Origin: DASSFZ01 sp036514635
GTDB taxonomy: Bacteria; Chloroflexota; Anaerolineae; Fen-1058
NCBI GenBank assembly: GCA_036514635.1
Contig: DATBWU010000088.1
Location: 1 to 14,549, forward strand
Direction of reading: 5' to 3'
Length of the DNA stretch: 14,549 nt
Position numbers and translations under genes: made by a program. Every line of letters starts with the position of its first letter. Positions within the stretch are counted from its first letter, which is position 1. Positions 1-5,834 of the stretch are shown one piece after another. The notes under the pieces were generated by a model that was not told the origin of the DNA, searched no databases, and saw only the letters and a list, made by a program, of their open reading frames with translations.

Positions 1-725
1 AGCGGGTTCTCGCCCAGGTCGAGCAAACGGTGCAGTTCGCGCATCGCGCGTGTGCCGTCGCGCCGGCCCAGCGCGTCGACCAGGTCGAAGACGTTGGCCT
101 CGAATGACGCCGACACCAGTCGCGTCACATCTTCTTCCTGGATGGGTCGCGCCGCGTTGACGTAGGTGATCAGTTTCTGAATCTCCGAATCGAGCCGGCG
201 CAAGTCGCGGCCGATCCACCCGGCCAGTTTCGCGGCGGCCTTCCGCTCGATCGCGCCGCCGTGTTTCTTGACCCGTTTCTCGATCCACGCCGCCGCGTTC
301 TTCGGCGCTTCAAATTCGATGACCGTCTTGCCCGGCTGCGACGCGGCCAGCTTGAGCACCGCGTTCGACGGCGGCAAGGTCTTCGACTCGGCGAACACCA
401 ATCGCGTCGTTTCGGGCACGTTCGGCAGATACTCCAGCAAGCCTGACAAAAACGCTTTGGCCGTGCCCGATGGCTCGCCCTCATCCGCGCCTCTGCCTCG
501 GCTCGCACTGAAGCGGGTGAGCAGTCCCTCGACGACGACCAGGCGCTTATCGGCCATGAACGGAGCTGCATCGGCGGCATAGCGCAACTCGGCCAGCGTG
601 ACCTTGCGCCCGTCGAGCAGCGTCACGTTGAAATCGCGCACCGTCTCATCGCCGATCTTCTCTCTGAACGCGGCGATCTGCTCGGCGCGGCTGAATTCAT
701 CTTCGCCGTGGAGGATGTAGAACAT
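1..725 (-). CDS. holA: DNA polymerase III delta subunit (HolA), C-terminus cut off by window edge
   Basis: The delta subunit belongs to the clamp loader and opens the beta sliding clamp so that it can be placed on DNA. The reading frame is open from an ATG at 725-723 to the window edge, giving 241 residues of a family that usually has about 330-340, so roughly the last quarter is missing. It opens with MFYILHGEDEFSRAEQI, the typical N-terminal strand and loop of delta, followed by the AAA+-like fold with LRYAADAAPFMADKRLVVVE near residues 49-68 and the lid-region stretch AAKLAGWIGRDLRRLDSEIQ near 165-184, then EEDVTRLV. The ATG is chosen because this N-terminus matches the family; no clear Shine-Dalgarno precedes it. 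A heptamer repeat fills the 5' side. It follows the sortase and DUF6391-like genes on the same strand and may share their transcript. Confidence 0.88.
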   Translation of the reverse strand, partial: MFYILHGEDEFSRAEQIAAFREKIGDETVRDFNVTLLDGRKVTLAELRYAADAAPFMADKRLVVVEGLLTRFSASRGRGADEGEPSGTAKAFLSGLLEYLPNVPETTRLVFAESKTLPPSNAVLKLAASQPGKTVIEFEAPKNAAAWIEKRVKKHGGAIERKAAAKLAGWIGRDLRRLDSEIQKLITYVNAARPIQEEDVTRLVSASFEANVFDLVDALGRRDGTRAMRELHRLLDLGENP

Positions 726-737
726 GAAGAGAGTAAA

Positions 738-793
738 CAGTGAGCAGTGAGCAGTGAGCAGTGAGCAGTGAGCAGTGATAACTGATAACTGCT
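738..793. repeat. Heptamer tandem repeat (CAGTGAG)n upstream of holA
   Basis: Five perfect copies of CAGTGAG run from 738 to 772, followed by three decayed units (CAGTGAT, AACTGAT, AACTGCT) to 793. The 7-bp period would break any reading frame, and the array fills the gap between the DUF6391-like stop at 801 and the holA start at 725. It resembles the short tandem heptamer repeats spread through intergenic regions of cyanobacteria and Chloroflexota. It lies immediately upstream of the holA ATG, where a ribosome binding site would be expected. Confidence 0.9.
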
Positions 794-800
794 CGCTGTC

Positions 801-1298
801 TTAGCTGCTTCTCGTCGCAACGTAATGCGCCGTCACGCGGCCCGGCAACTTCCGCACCGAGACGATCTCCAGGTCGCCCATGTCGCTCAAGGTGGTGACG
901 CGCGCCTGCAGGAACGGGCCGACCGGCGCGGCGAGGAACAGCGCGAACGTGGCGGCCATGATCGCGTTCGGCAGTTGCTCCCAGCGATTGCGCCGGCCCA
1001 GGCTCAGCGCGGTGAACGCGCCCAGCCCGGAGAACACGCCCGACGTGATGTAATTCGTGCCGCAGCCCGGGTGCACGGCCAGGTGCGGCTCGCCGTGGCG
1101 CATACGGTTCAGCGCTTCGCGCGCCGCCGACTCGATCTCGTCGCCGGTAAGGTTGCCGTAGAGATAAAAGCCGAACGGCGTCGATCGGCCCGCCATGGGG
1201 CGACCCGGCTGGCGCAAGGTGAGCACGTGAATCGTGGCGTGCTCCAGCCCGTGATTGCGGCGCGTGCGCCGGACGAGTGGCAGATCGAGCAGGCTCAT
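801..1298 (-). CDS. DUF6391-like membrane protein, translationally coupled to sortase
   Basis: A 165-residue protein of unknown function that I assign, from memory, to the DUF6391 family. Visible marks are HGLEHATIHVL (residues 16-26), a Gly/aromatic stretch (PFGFYLYGNLTGDE, 41-54), HPGCGTNYITSG (76-87) and two hydrophobic stretches (about 84-100 and 111-129) that could be membrane segments. The conserved His, Glu and Cys residues suggest a metal site or enzyme, but no reaction is known to me. The start is the ATG at 1298-1296, where the sortase TGA (1300-1298) overlaps it as TGATG; a longer in-frame extension to 1388 lies wholly inside the sortase gene and is unlikely. The overlap implies translational coupling, so the two products may be needed in proportion. 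Confidence is high that the gene is real and moderate for the family name. Confidence 0.72.
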   Translation of the reverse strand: MSLLDLPLVRRTRRNHGLEHATIHVLTLRQPGRPMAGRSTPFGFYLYGNLTGDEIESAAREALNRMRHGEPHLAVHPGCGTNYITSGVFSGLGAFTALSLGRRNRWEQLPNAIMAATFALFLAAPVGPFLQARVTTLSDMGDLEIVSVRKLPGRVTAHYVATRSS

Positions 1299-2164
1299 CA
1301 CCTGGCTCCCGAGTCGGGCGGCGGTAGACGATCCGCCGGCAACGCGACGACGATCAGTCGATGCGTGTTGTTCGTGTACGGCCAGCACGTCACCAGCGTG
1401 ACGCGCTCATCTTTGGTCGGCATGATCCACTTGGCATTCTCCAGCCGCACCGAGATGGGTTGGCCTTTCTCCGGCAGGATCTTCAGCAGCACGACCACAT
1501 ACTCTCGGGCCTGGTCGCCGACCCACAACCAGATCGTGTCGCCCCGCTTGAGATCGACCAGATAGCGGAAGACTTCGCCGGCGATGTTGTGATGGCCGTC
1601 GAGCACGGTGTTGCCCGGCTCACCGGCGCGCGCCGAGGTTTTCAGCCAGCCGGCCGCGAAGCGATCCGGCACGTCCCACATGCTGACGACCTGGCCATTC
1701 TGATTCGTCGCGCGCCAACTGACCATCTCGACTGGTGCATCGAGATTGATGGCCGGGATGACGATCCGGCCGGGCACGCCGGGCACGAATTCCCCGGTGA
1801 CTGTGGCGAGGGGCTGAGCCGTCGGCTCAGGCGAGGGGGTGGGCGGATCGGGCAACTCAGTTGGATCGGCTTCCGGCGCACTCGGTGCATCGGATTCCAA
1901 CGGCGTCTCAGGCAGAACAAGCGGAGTCGATTCGGCCGTCTCATCTGGAGCCGTCGCATCCTGAGGGCGTGGCGGCAATGACTCATCCACTTGCACAATC
2001 GACGCGCCGAGCGACGTTTCATCGCCAAAGCCGCGCGGCGTGGCCTCTGCGCCGAGGACATCGCGGAGGCTGGGATAAGCCGAGATGCCGCCGGCGACCA
2101 ACAACACAAAGCCGAAGAGCATGAGCAAACTAGCCACGCCGTTCGGGGAAGAGCGTTCTTTCAT
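1298..2164 (-). CDS. Sortase family transpeptidase (class D/E/F-like), N-terminal membrane anchor
   Basis: Sortases are extracytoplasmic cysteine transpeptidases that cleave a sorting signal and attach surface proteins or crosslink pilins. The 288-residue product has a short basic N-terminus and one membrane segment (about 11-30), a Pro/Glu/Thr-rich acidic spacer (about 60-120), then the sortase barrel starting at PGRIVIPAINLDAPV (131-145). The catalytic triad is visible: His191 in TVLDGHHNIAGEVF, Cys260 in VTLVTCWPY and Arg269 in NNTHRLIVVA. The spacing and the GHHN motif resemble the single-sortase classes of Gram-positive-type and Chloroflexota genomes; I cannot fix the class. No sorting-signal substrate is encoded in the window. 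The ATG at 2164-2162 lies only 8 nt after a TATAAT box and has no Shine-Dalgarno, suggesting a leaderless mRNA. It is followed by the coupled DUF6391-like gene. Confidence 0.9.
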   Translation of the reverse strand: MKERSSPNGVASLLMLFGFVLLVAGGISAYPSLRDVLGAEATPRGFGDETSLGASIVQVDESLPPRPQDATAPDETAESTPLVLPETPLESDAPSAPEADPTELPDPPTPSPEPTAQPLATVTGEFVPGVPGRIVIPAINLDAPVEMVSWRATNQNGQVVSMWDVPDRFAAGWLKTSARAGEPGNTVLDGHHNIAGEVFRYLVDLKRGDTIWLWVGDQAREYVVVLLKILPEKGQPISVRLENAKWIMPTKDERVTLVTCWPYTNNTHRLIVVALPADRLPPPDSGAR

Positions 2165-2172
2165 AGGACGGG

Positions 2173-2201
2173 ATTATACCCGCCTTCGTGCGGCCCGCCA
2201 A
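2173..2201 (-). promoter_or_regulatory. Sigma70-type promoter of the sortase operon, probably leaderless
   Basis: On the minus strand TTGGCG (2201-2196, 4 of 6 matches to TTGACA) is followed by a 17-nt spacer and a perfect TATAAT (2178-2173). Only 8 nt separate TATAAT from the sortase ATG, so transcription would start at or within about two bases of the ATG. Confidence 0.7.
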
Positions 2202-2337
2202 CCACGCCCTGGTCATCAACCCACATACTCTCAACATAGGACTCGTCCAAAAACAACTTCCGTTTCTGTCATTCTGAGAGTTCCACATCGCCAGATGGCG
2301 ATATGCCTGAAGTCAGAAACTTGCGCGCCGCATGGCC

Positions 2338-2439
2338 GCGCGGCGATGAATTCGCCGCGCTACGCCGCTGCGCCCGATGAATCGGGCTAGTCGGATTCAT
2401 CCGACGCTGGGGTGTAGCCCGCCGAGTTCATCGGCGGGC
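2338..2439. repeat. Array of four hairpins with TTCA/TGAA loops
   Basis: Four consecutive perfect palindromes: stem GCGCGGCGA / TCGCCGCGC with loop TGAAT (2338-2360); GCCCGA / TCGGGC with loop TGAA (2372-2387); GTCGGA / TCCGAC with loop TTCA (2390-2405); GCCCGCCGA / TCGGCGGGC with loop GTTCA (2417-2439). The stems differ in sequence yet each pairs perfectly and each closes as GA-loop-TC. TTCA and TGAA are complements, so the elements alternate in orientation. Three further members lie at 2810-2888. Confidence 0.88.
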
Positions 2440-2473
2440 GGGCACAACCTGGCAACGACCCAAGTTTCTGGGT

Positions 2474-2557
2474 AGCGCAGCGAAGGGTCTCGGCTTGTCG
2501 GGCAGAGATTCTTCGCTGCGCGCAGAATGACAATCTGCGGAGTTATTCCTTGACAAG
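2474..2557 (-). repeat. Dispersed repeat, copy A (inverted relative to copy B at 12385-12492)
   Basis: Read on the minus strand from 2557 this shares long blocks with the plus strand at 12385: CTTGTCAAG, AATAACTCCGCAG, TTGTCAT, AGCGAAG, ATCTCTGC and GAGACCCTTCGCTGCGCT. The two copies lie about 9.9 kb apart in opposite orientation. When translated, the element gives the familiar SARSEESL / PFAALP peptides that mark a widespread intergenic repeat class. Confidence 0.85.
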
Positions 2558-2745
2558 TCCGAAGGGCACGAAGATAGCCGATATTTTTGTGTTTCTCCCC
2601 TGCACCGCCCCTGCGCTGCCGCGCACGCCCTGCCCGAAGGGGGCGCTTTGCGCCGGGGGCGCGCTAGGCGGGGCAGGTGTCGTGTACCTTCGTGGATCAG
2701 GTTCGTTTCCGAATAAAGTCTATTCGTGACTGCGCACGCAGCGTC

Positions 2746-2797
2746 GCCGGGAAGTCCCCTCTCCGCTGCGCTGCGGGGGACAGGTGAACTTCCCGGC
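2746..2797. repeat. Long hairpin in the intergenic island
   Basis: A perfect 10-bp outer stem GCCGGGAAGT (2746-2755) pairs with ACTTCCCGGC (2788-2797). The interior holds a second pairing of TCCCC with GGGGGA around a GCTGCGCTGC centre. There is no T-tract on either strand, so it is not a classical intrinsic terminator. Confidence 0.7.
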
Positions 2798-2809
2798 TGA
2801 AAACGTGAA

Positions 2810-2888
2810 AGTCGGCTGAAGCCGACTGGCGGATCAGCCGGATTCATCCGGCTTGCAGGTAATTCAGCCCGGCGATCAATCGCCGGGC
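2810..2888. repeat. Second array: three hairpins with TGAA/TTCA/TCAA loops
   Basis: Three perfect palindromes just downstream of the receiver-PAS-GAF kinase gene: AGTCGGC / GCCGACT with loop TGAA (2810-2827); AGCCGGA / TCCGGCT with loop TTCA (2836-2853); GCCCGGCGA / TCGCCGGGC with loop TCAA (2867-2888). They belong with the four at 2338-2439 by loop sequence and by the GA...TC closing pairs in two of the three. They lie 33 nt or more beyond the kinase stop and could act on its mRNA 3' end, although no T-run follows. Confidence 0.87.
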
Positions 2889-2920
2889 GCGCGGCACGAG
2901 AAAACCGTGAGCAGTTACGT

Positions 2921-5020
2921 CTATTCGCTGTTTGGTTGCGGCGCATCCGGCTCAGGCGTTTGCAGCGGAAAACAGGCAGTAAAGGTTGTGCCCGCTCCCT
3001 CTTCACTATTGACCGAGATGGTTCCGCCGTGCATCTCGACGATCTCTTTCACGATGCCCAGACCCAGACCGGAACCGGGAATCCCCGATTGGGCGGCGTG
3101 CTTGCCGCGATAGAATCGCTCGAACAGGTGCGGCATGTCCTCCGCGTTGATTCCGACGCCGGTATCCTGCACCTCCACACACACGGCCTTCCGGTTTGTG
3201 TCCAGGCGCGTGCGCACCCCCACCTGTCCGGCTGGCGTGTAGTTGAGCGCGTTCGAGACCAGATTGGTGACCACCCGGCTCAGCTGGTGTCGAACGCCAC
3301 GCACGGGCGGCACGCTCGCGTCGCGGTCAAACGACAAGGTCAGGCCAGCCGCTTCCGCCCGGGCCTGATGGGAGGTCACCACCAACTCAATCAACGCGTT
3401 CAGATCGACCGGCTCGAATTCGAGTCCCGTCTTGTCACGCTCCAGGCGCGTGAGGTCGAGGATATCCTCAATCAGTTTCCTCAGGCGGGCGGCCTGTTCC
3501 TTGAGGATGGTCATGTACTGGTCGCGCTTCTCGGGCTTGCCGCGCTCCAGCAGGTCGAGGTACAGGCCCAGATTAGTGACCGGCGTGCGCAATTCGTGCG
3601 ACACGTCCGAGACAAACTTCGTCTTCAGCCGGTCGAGCTCTTTGAGTCGCTCGTTGGCTCCGGCCAGTTCGTGCGTGCGCTCGGTCACATGCTGCTCCAG
3701 CTCTGCGGCGTTGCGCCGAGTCTGCTCATAGAGCGTCGCGCGGTGGATGGCCGTGGCCGCCATGTCGGCGATGGCCGTGAGCAGGCGAGTCTCGTGCTCT
3801 GCGATGTGGGTCTTGCGGCCCACTGAGATGGCGCCAACGGGTTTGCCTTCCGCCACGAGCGGGATGCAGGCTACGGCACGTATATCGCCTGGCAGGTCGG
3901 GGCGAGAGAGGCGCGGATCATTCCGAATATCATCGTTCACGTAGGGTTGGCCAGTCGCAATGACGTGGCCGGTGACGCCTTGCCCTGGGGGGATGCGCAG
4001 CCCAACAGAGGTTTCCCACACGCCGCGCGCCAGCACCACGACCGCTTCACCGGTCGCCGGGATGTGCATCGCGAGCGATGCGCCATCGACATTGATCAGA
4101 CGGAGGGTTTGATTCAGAACCACTCGAATGGCGTCGCCGCGTGTGGGGGCGGCGCGCAGCGCCGTGGCGACGGTCACCAGCGCCTCCAGCTCGCGCTCGC
4201 GGTGCTTGCGCTCGGTGATGTCTTGTATGAACCCCCGCAGGAAGATGGGCCGGCCTTCCTGGTTCTGCACCACGACGCCTCTGTCGCTGATCCAGACCAC
4301 CCGGCGGTCGCGTGTGAGCATGCGGTACTCCAGGCTGTACGACCCGCCCTGGGCGATATAGTTGGCCACTTCCACCAGTACGCGATCGCGGTCGTCAGGG
4401 TGTATCTGCTTGAGCCATAAATCGTCGCTGCTGAGCCACTCGGCCGGCGAGAAGCCGAGCATGGCTTCAATCTGTGGGCTGACAAACTGGCTGTCGTAGT
4501 TCGGGTTGACGGCGGAGATGTACGTGATCGCCGGGATTTCCTCGGCGAGCGCGCGATATTTTTCTTCGGACTCCTTCAAGGCGCGCTCGGCCCAGCGGCG
4601 CTCCCGCCGCTCCACTGCTTCGCGCAGTTCGCGCTGCACGGCTGGCACCAGGCGTTTCAGGTTGTCCTTCATCAAGTAATCGCTGGCGCCGGACTTCATG
4701 GCGGCGACCGCCGTTTCTTCGCCGATCGTGCCGGATACCAAAATCAGCGAAATATCCAGGCCGCGCCGCTGCAGCGCGGCGAGCGCTTCAAGCCCGCTGA
4801 ATTGCGGCATGGAGTAATCGGCGAGAATGATGTCCCACGTCTGCTGGCCGAGCGCCGCCTCCAGCGCGTGCAGCGTATCCACCCGCTCGAAGGTCACCGC
4901 GTAATCGCCCCGGCGCAGTTCGCGCACCAGCAGCAGCGTGTCATCTTCGGAATCTTCAACGATCAGCACGCGCAGTGGAGCGGTCATGTACGCTCTCCCG
5001 GCGTCGCCTCTATCGGACAC
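2921..5020 (-). CDS. Hybrid sensor histidine kinase: receiver-PAS-GAF-HisKA-HATPase
   Basis: A soluble 699-residue kinase with no membrane segment. An N-terminal receiver (about 16-133) has the acidic pair E22/D23 in VLIVEDSEDD, phospho-acceptor D68 in IILADYSMP and K118 in YLMKD. A PAS domain follows (148-270, ending FIQDITERK), then a GAF domain (about 280-425), a coiled-coil linker, a HisKA domain with H475 in SDVSHELRTP, and a HATPase_c domain with N590 (TNLVSNALNYTP), DTGVG (619-623), FERFYRG and GSGLGLG (649-655). All key residues are intact. The start is uncertain: a GTG at 5020 has AGGAG 7 nt upstream, while an ATG at 4987 has GGGAG at a similar distance and gives the more usual receiver N-terminus (MTAPLRVLIVED). 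It lies 63 nt after the stand-alone response regulator, probably in one operon. The N-terminal receiver suggests it takes a phosphoryl group from another kinase as well as autophosphorylating. Confidence 0.92.
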   Translation of the reverse strand: MSDRGDAGRAYMTAPLRVLIVEDSEDDTLLLVRELRRGDYAVTFERVDTLHALEAALGQQTWDIILADYSMPQFSGLEALAALQRRGLDISLILVSGTIGEETAVAAMKSGASDYLMKDNLKRLVPAVQRELREAVERRERRWAERALKESEEKYRALAEEIPAITYISAVNPNYDSQFVSPQIEAMLGFSPAEWLSSDDLWLKQIHPDDRDRVLVEVANYIAQGGSYSLEYRMLTRDRRVVWISDRGVVVQNQEGRPIFLRGFIQDITERKHRERELEALVTVATALRAAPTRGDAIRVVLNQTLRLINVDGASLAMHIPATGEAVVVLARGVWETSVGLRIPPGQGVTGHVIATGQPYVNDDIRNDPRLSRPDLPGDIRAVACIPLVAEGKPVGAISVGRKTHIAEHETRLLTAIADMAATAIHRATLYEQTRRNAAELEQHVTERTHELAGANERLKELDRLKTKFVSDVSHELRTPVTNLGLYLDLLERGKPEKRDQYMTILKEQAARLRKLIEDILDLTRLERDKTGLEFEPVDLNALIELVVTSHQARAEAAGLTLSFDRDASVPPVRGVRHQLSRVVTNLVSNALNYTPAGQVGVRTRLDTNRKAVCVEVQDTGVGINAEDMPHLFERFYRGKHAAQSGIPGSGLGLGIVKEIVEMHGGTISVNSEEGAGTTFTACFPLQTPEPDAPQPNSE

Positions 5021-5083
5021 GGTTATGCTCCTCGGCAGGGACTACAAACCCTCCCGGCATATTGCTTGAGTCTTATGGCCTGT

Positions 5084-5515
5084 TCATCGGGTCGGTGGCG
5101 GCTCATTCAACACCAGCCAGTATAGTCCCAGCTGATTCACGGCGTCGGCGAACTGGTTGAAGTCGACGGGCTTGCGGATATAAGAATTGGCTCCCAGGCG
5201 GTAACCGTTGATCAGGTCGTGCTCCTCCTTCGACGAAGTGAGAATCACCACCGGCAGCAATCGCGTCCGCTCGTCGGCGCGGAGCCGGCGCAGCACCTCC
5301 AGGCCATCCACTTTAGGCAGCTTCAAGTCCAACAAAACGAGCGTCGGTATCGGGTGAGTTTCGCGTCCCGGGCCAAACAGATAGTCCAGGGCTTCGACTC
5401 CATCGTGCGCAACTAGGACCGCGTTCAGAATGTTGTTCTTCTTCAGCGCGCGCAAGGTCAAAGCCTCGTCATCAGGATTGTCTTCGACCAGCAGGATGAT
5501 TTTATCGCCATTCAT
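5084..5515 (-). CDS. Stand-alone response regulator, Rcp1-like receiver domain
   Basis: A 143-residue protein consisting only of a receiver domain: acidic pair E11/D12 in ILLVEDNPDDE, phospho-acceptor D63 in VLLDLKLPKVDG, T93 in ILTSS and K115 in YIRKPVDF. The extended loop with YLFGPGRE and the C-terminal LGLYWLVLNEPP resemble the Rcp1-type partners of phytochrome-like kinases. It has no output domain, so it should act as a phosphotransfer intermediate or by protein contact. The ATG at 5515 is preceded by CAGGAG with a rather long spacing of 10 nt. It sits between two histidine kinase genes on the same strand: 63 nt before the receiver-PAS-GAF kinase and about 320 nt after the membrane kinase, that second gap being filled by palindromic repeats. 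I saw no convincing promoter of its own. Confidence 0.92.
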   Translation of the reverse strand: MNGDKIILLVEDNPDDEALTLRALKKNNILNAVLVAHDGVEALDYLFGPGRETHPIPTLVLLDLKLPKVDGLEVLRRLRADERTRLLPVVILTSSKEEHDLINGYRLGANSYIRKPVDFNQFADAVNQLGLYWLVLNEPPPTR

Positions 5516-5563
5516 AACGTGTAGACTCCTGACCCGGATAAGCCGGAACCCAACAGGAATAAA

Positions 5564-5793
5564 ACCACAGAGGCACGGAGATCACGGAGAAAACCCGGTT
5601 CATTGGGAACTGCCGTGGTGAACCTCTCCCCCGGCCCCTCTCCTACGAGGAGAGGGGAGCGCGTTTCCCCCTTCCCTCGTAGGGAAGGGGCCAGGGGGTT
5701 AGGTCAAACGGCGCTCTTTGCCGGGCGATCACGGGAAATCCCAAAGAGCCGAAAACCCAGAACTAAATCTCTGTGCCTCCGTGTCTCCGTGGT
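5564..5793. repeat. Composite inverted repeat, outer arms with CACGGAG units
   Basis: The left arm (5564-5590) and right arm (5768-5793) are imperfect reverse complements built from 9-nt units such as CACAGAGGC, CACGGAGAT and CACGGAGAA. Differences between arms are mostly G/A transitions plus one bulged base. They enclose a second palindromic element (5622-5704) and about 60 bp of other sequence. The same kind of arm, in a CGCAGAG version, forms the element at 14343-14466. The whole block lies between a histidine kinase stop (5835) and a response regulator start (5515). Confidence 0.8.
5622..5704. repeat. Paired G/C-rich hairpins nested inside the composite repeat
   Basis: Two adjacent perfect 10-bp hairpins with 3-nt loops: CCCCTCTCCT-ACG-AGGAGAGGGG (5635-5657) and CCCCTTCCCT-CGT-AGGGAAGGGG (5668-5690). 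The outer sequences ACCTCTCCCCCGGCCCCT (5622-5639) and its near complement (5686-5704) can pair instead, giving one long hairpin, so the two folds exclude each other. Translation gives the NLSPGPSPTRRGE / RREGARGLGQT peptides familiar from this dispersed repeat class. Confidence 0.85.
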
Positions 5794-5834
5794 TAAATCT
5801 TTGCACAAACTGCAAAGTTTCCACTGGTAGGGTT

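Larger units (their letters stand above)
2202..2920. other. Repeat-rich intergenic island between kinase and sortase genes
   Basis: About 720 bp without a credible gene. It is packed with inverted repeats: four TTCA/TGAA-loop hairpins (2338-2439), a dispersed repeat copy (2474-2557), a GC-rich stretch containing the GGCGC/GCGCC hairpin at 2642-2654 flanked by CACGAAG (2567-2573) and its complement CTTCGTG (2688-2694), a short CTGCG/CGCAG hairpin (2730-2741), a larger stem (2746-2797), and three more TTCA/TGAA-type hairpins (2810-2888). The open frames here are translated repeats, for example one giving CHSARSEESL, a well-known artefact of this repeat class. The sequence looks like an accumulation site for small non-coding mobile or palindromic elements. 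Confidence 0.75.

Noticed and set aside
623..820. 65-residue minus-strand frame with SLLTAHCSLLTAHC
   Set aside because: Translation of the heptamer repeat at 738-793; it overlaps the true holA frame.
1301..1388. Longer start for the DUF6391-like gene
   Set aside because: The extension lies inside the sortase coding region; the TGATG overlap with the ATG at 1298 and the family-like N-terminus support the shorter form.
825..1565. 246-residue plus-strand frame and similar long plus-strand frames opposite the genes
   Set aside because: Antisense shadows in GC-rich DNA, with Arg/His/Gln-rich composition and no recognisable domain; the minus strand carries sortase and DUF6391-like motifs.
2338..2888. 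CRISPR-like array or intrinsic terminators
   Set aside because: The palindromes have different stem sequences and irregular spacing, so there is no direct repeat/spacer pattern; none is followed by a T-tract.
2428..3006. 192-residue open frame on the minus strand
   Set aside because: It runs through hairpins and repeat copy A; its peptide contains CHSARSEESL and RPFAALPR, typical of translated intergenic repeats, and it overlaps the kinase 3' end.
5603..5830. 75-residue plus-strand frame with NLSPGPSPTRRGE
   Set aside because: This is the familiar translation of the nested palindromic repeat at 5622-5704, not a protein.
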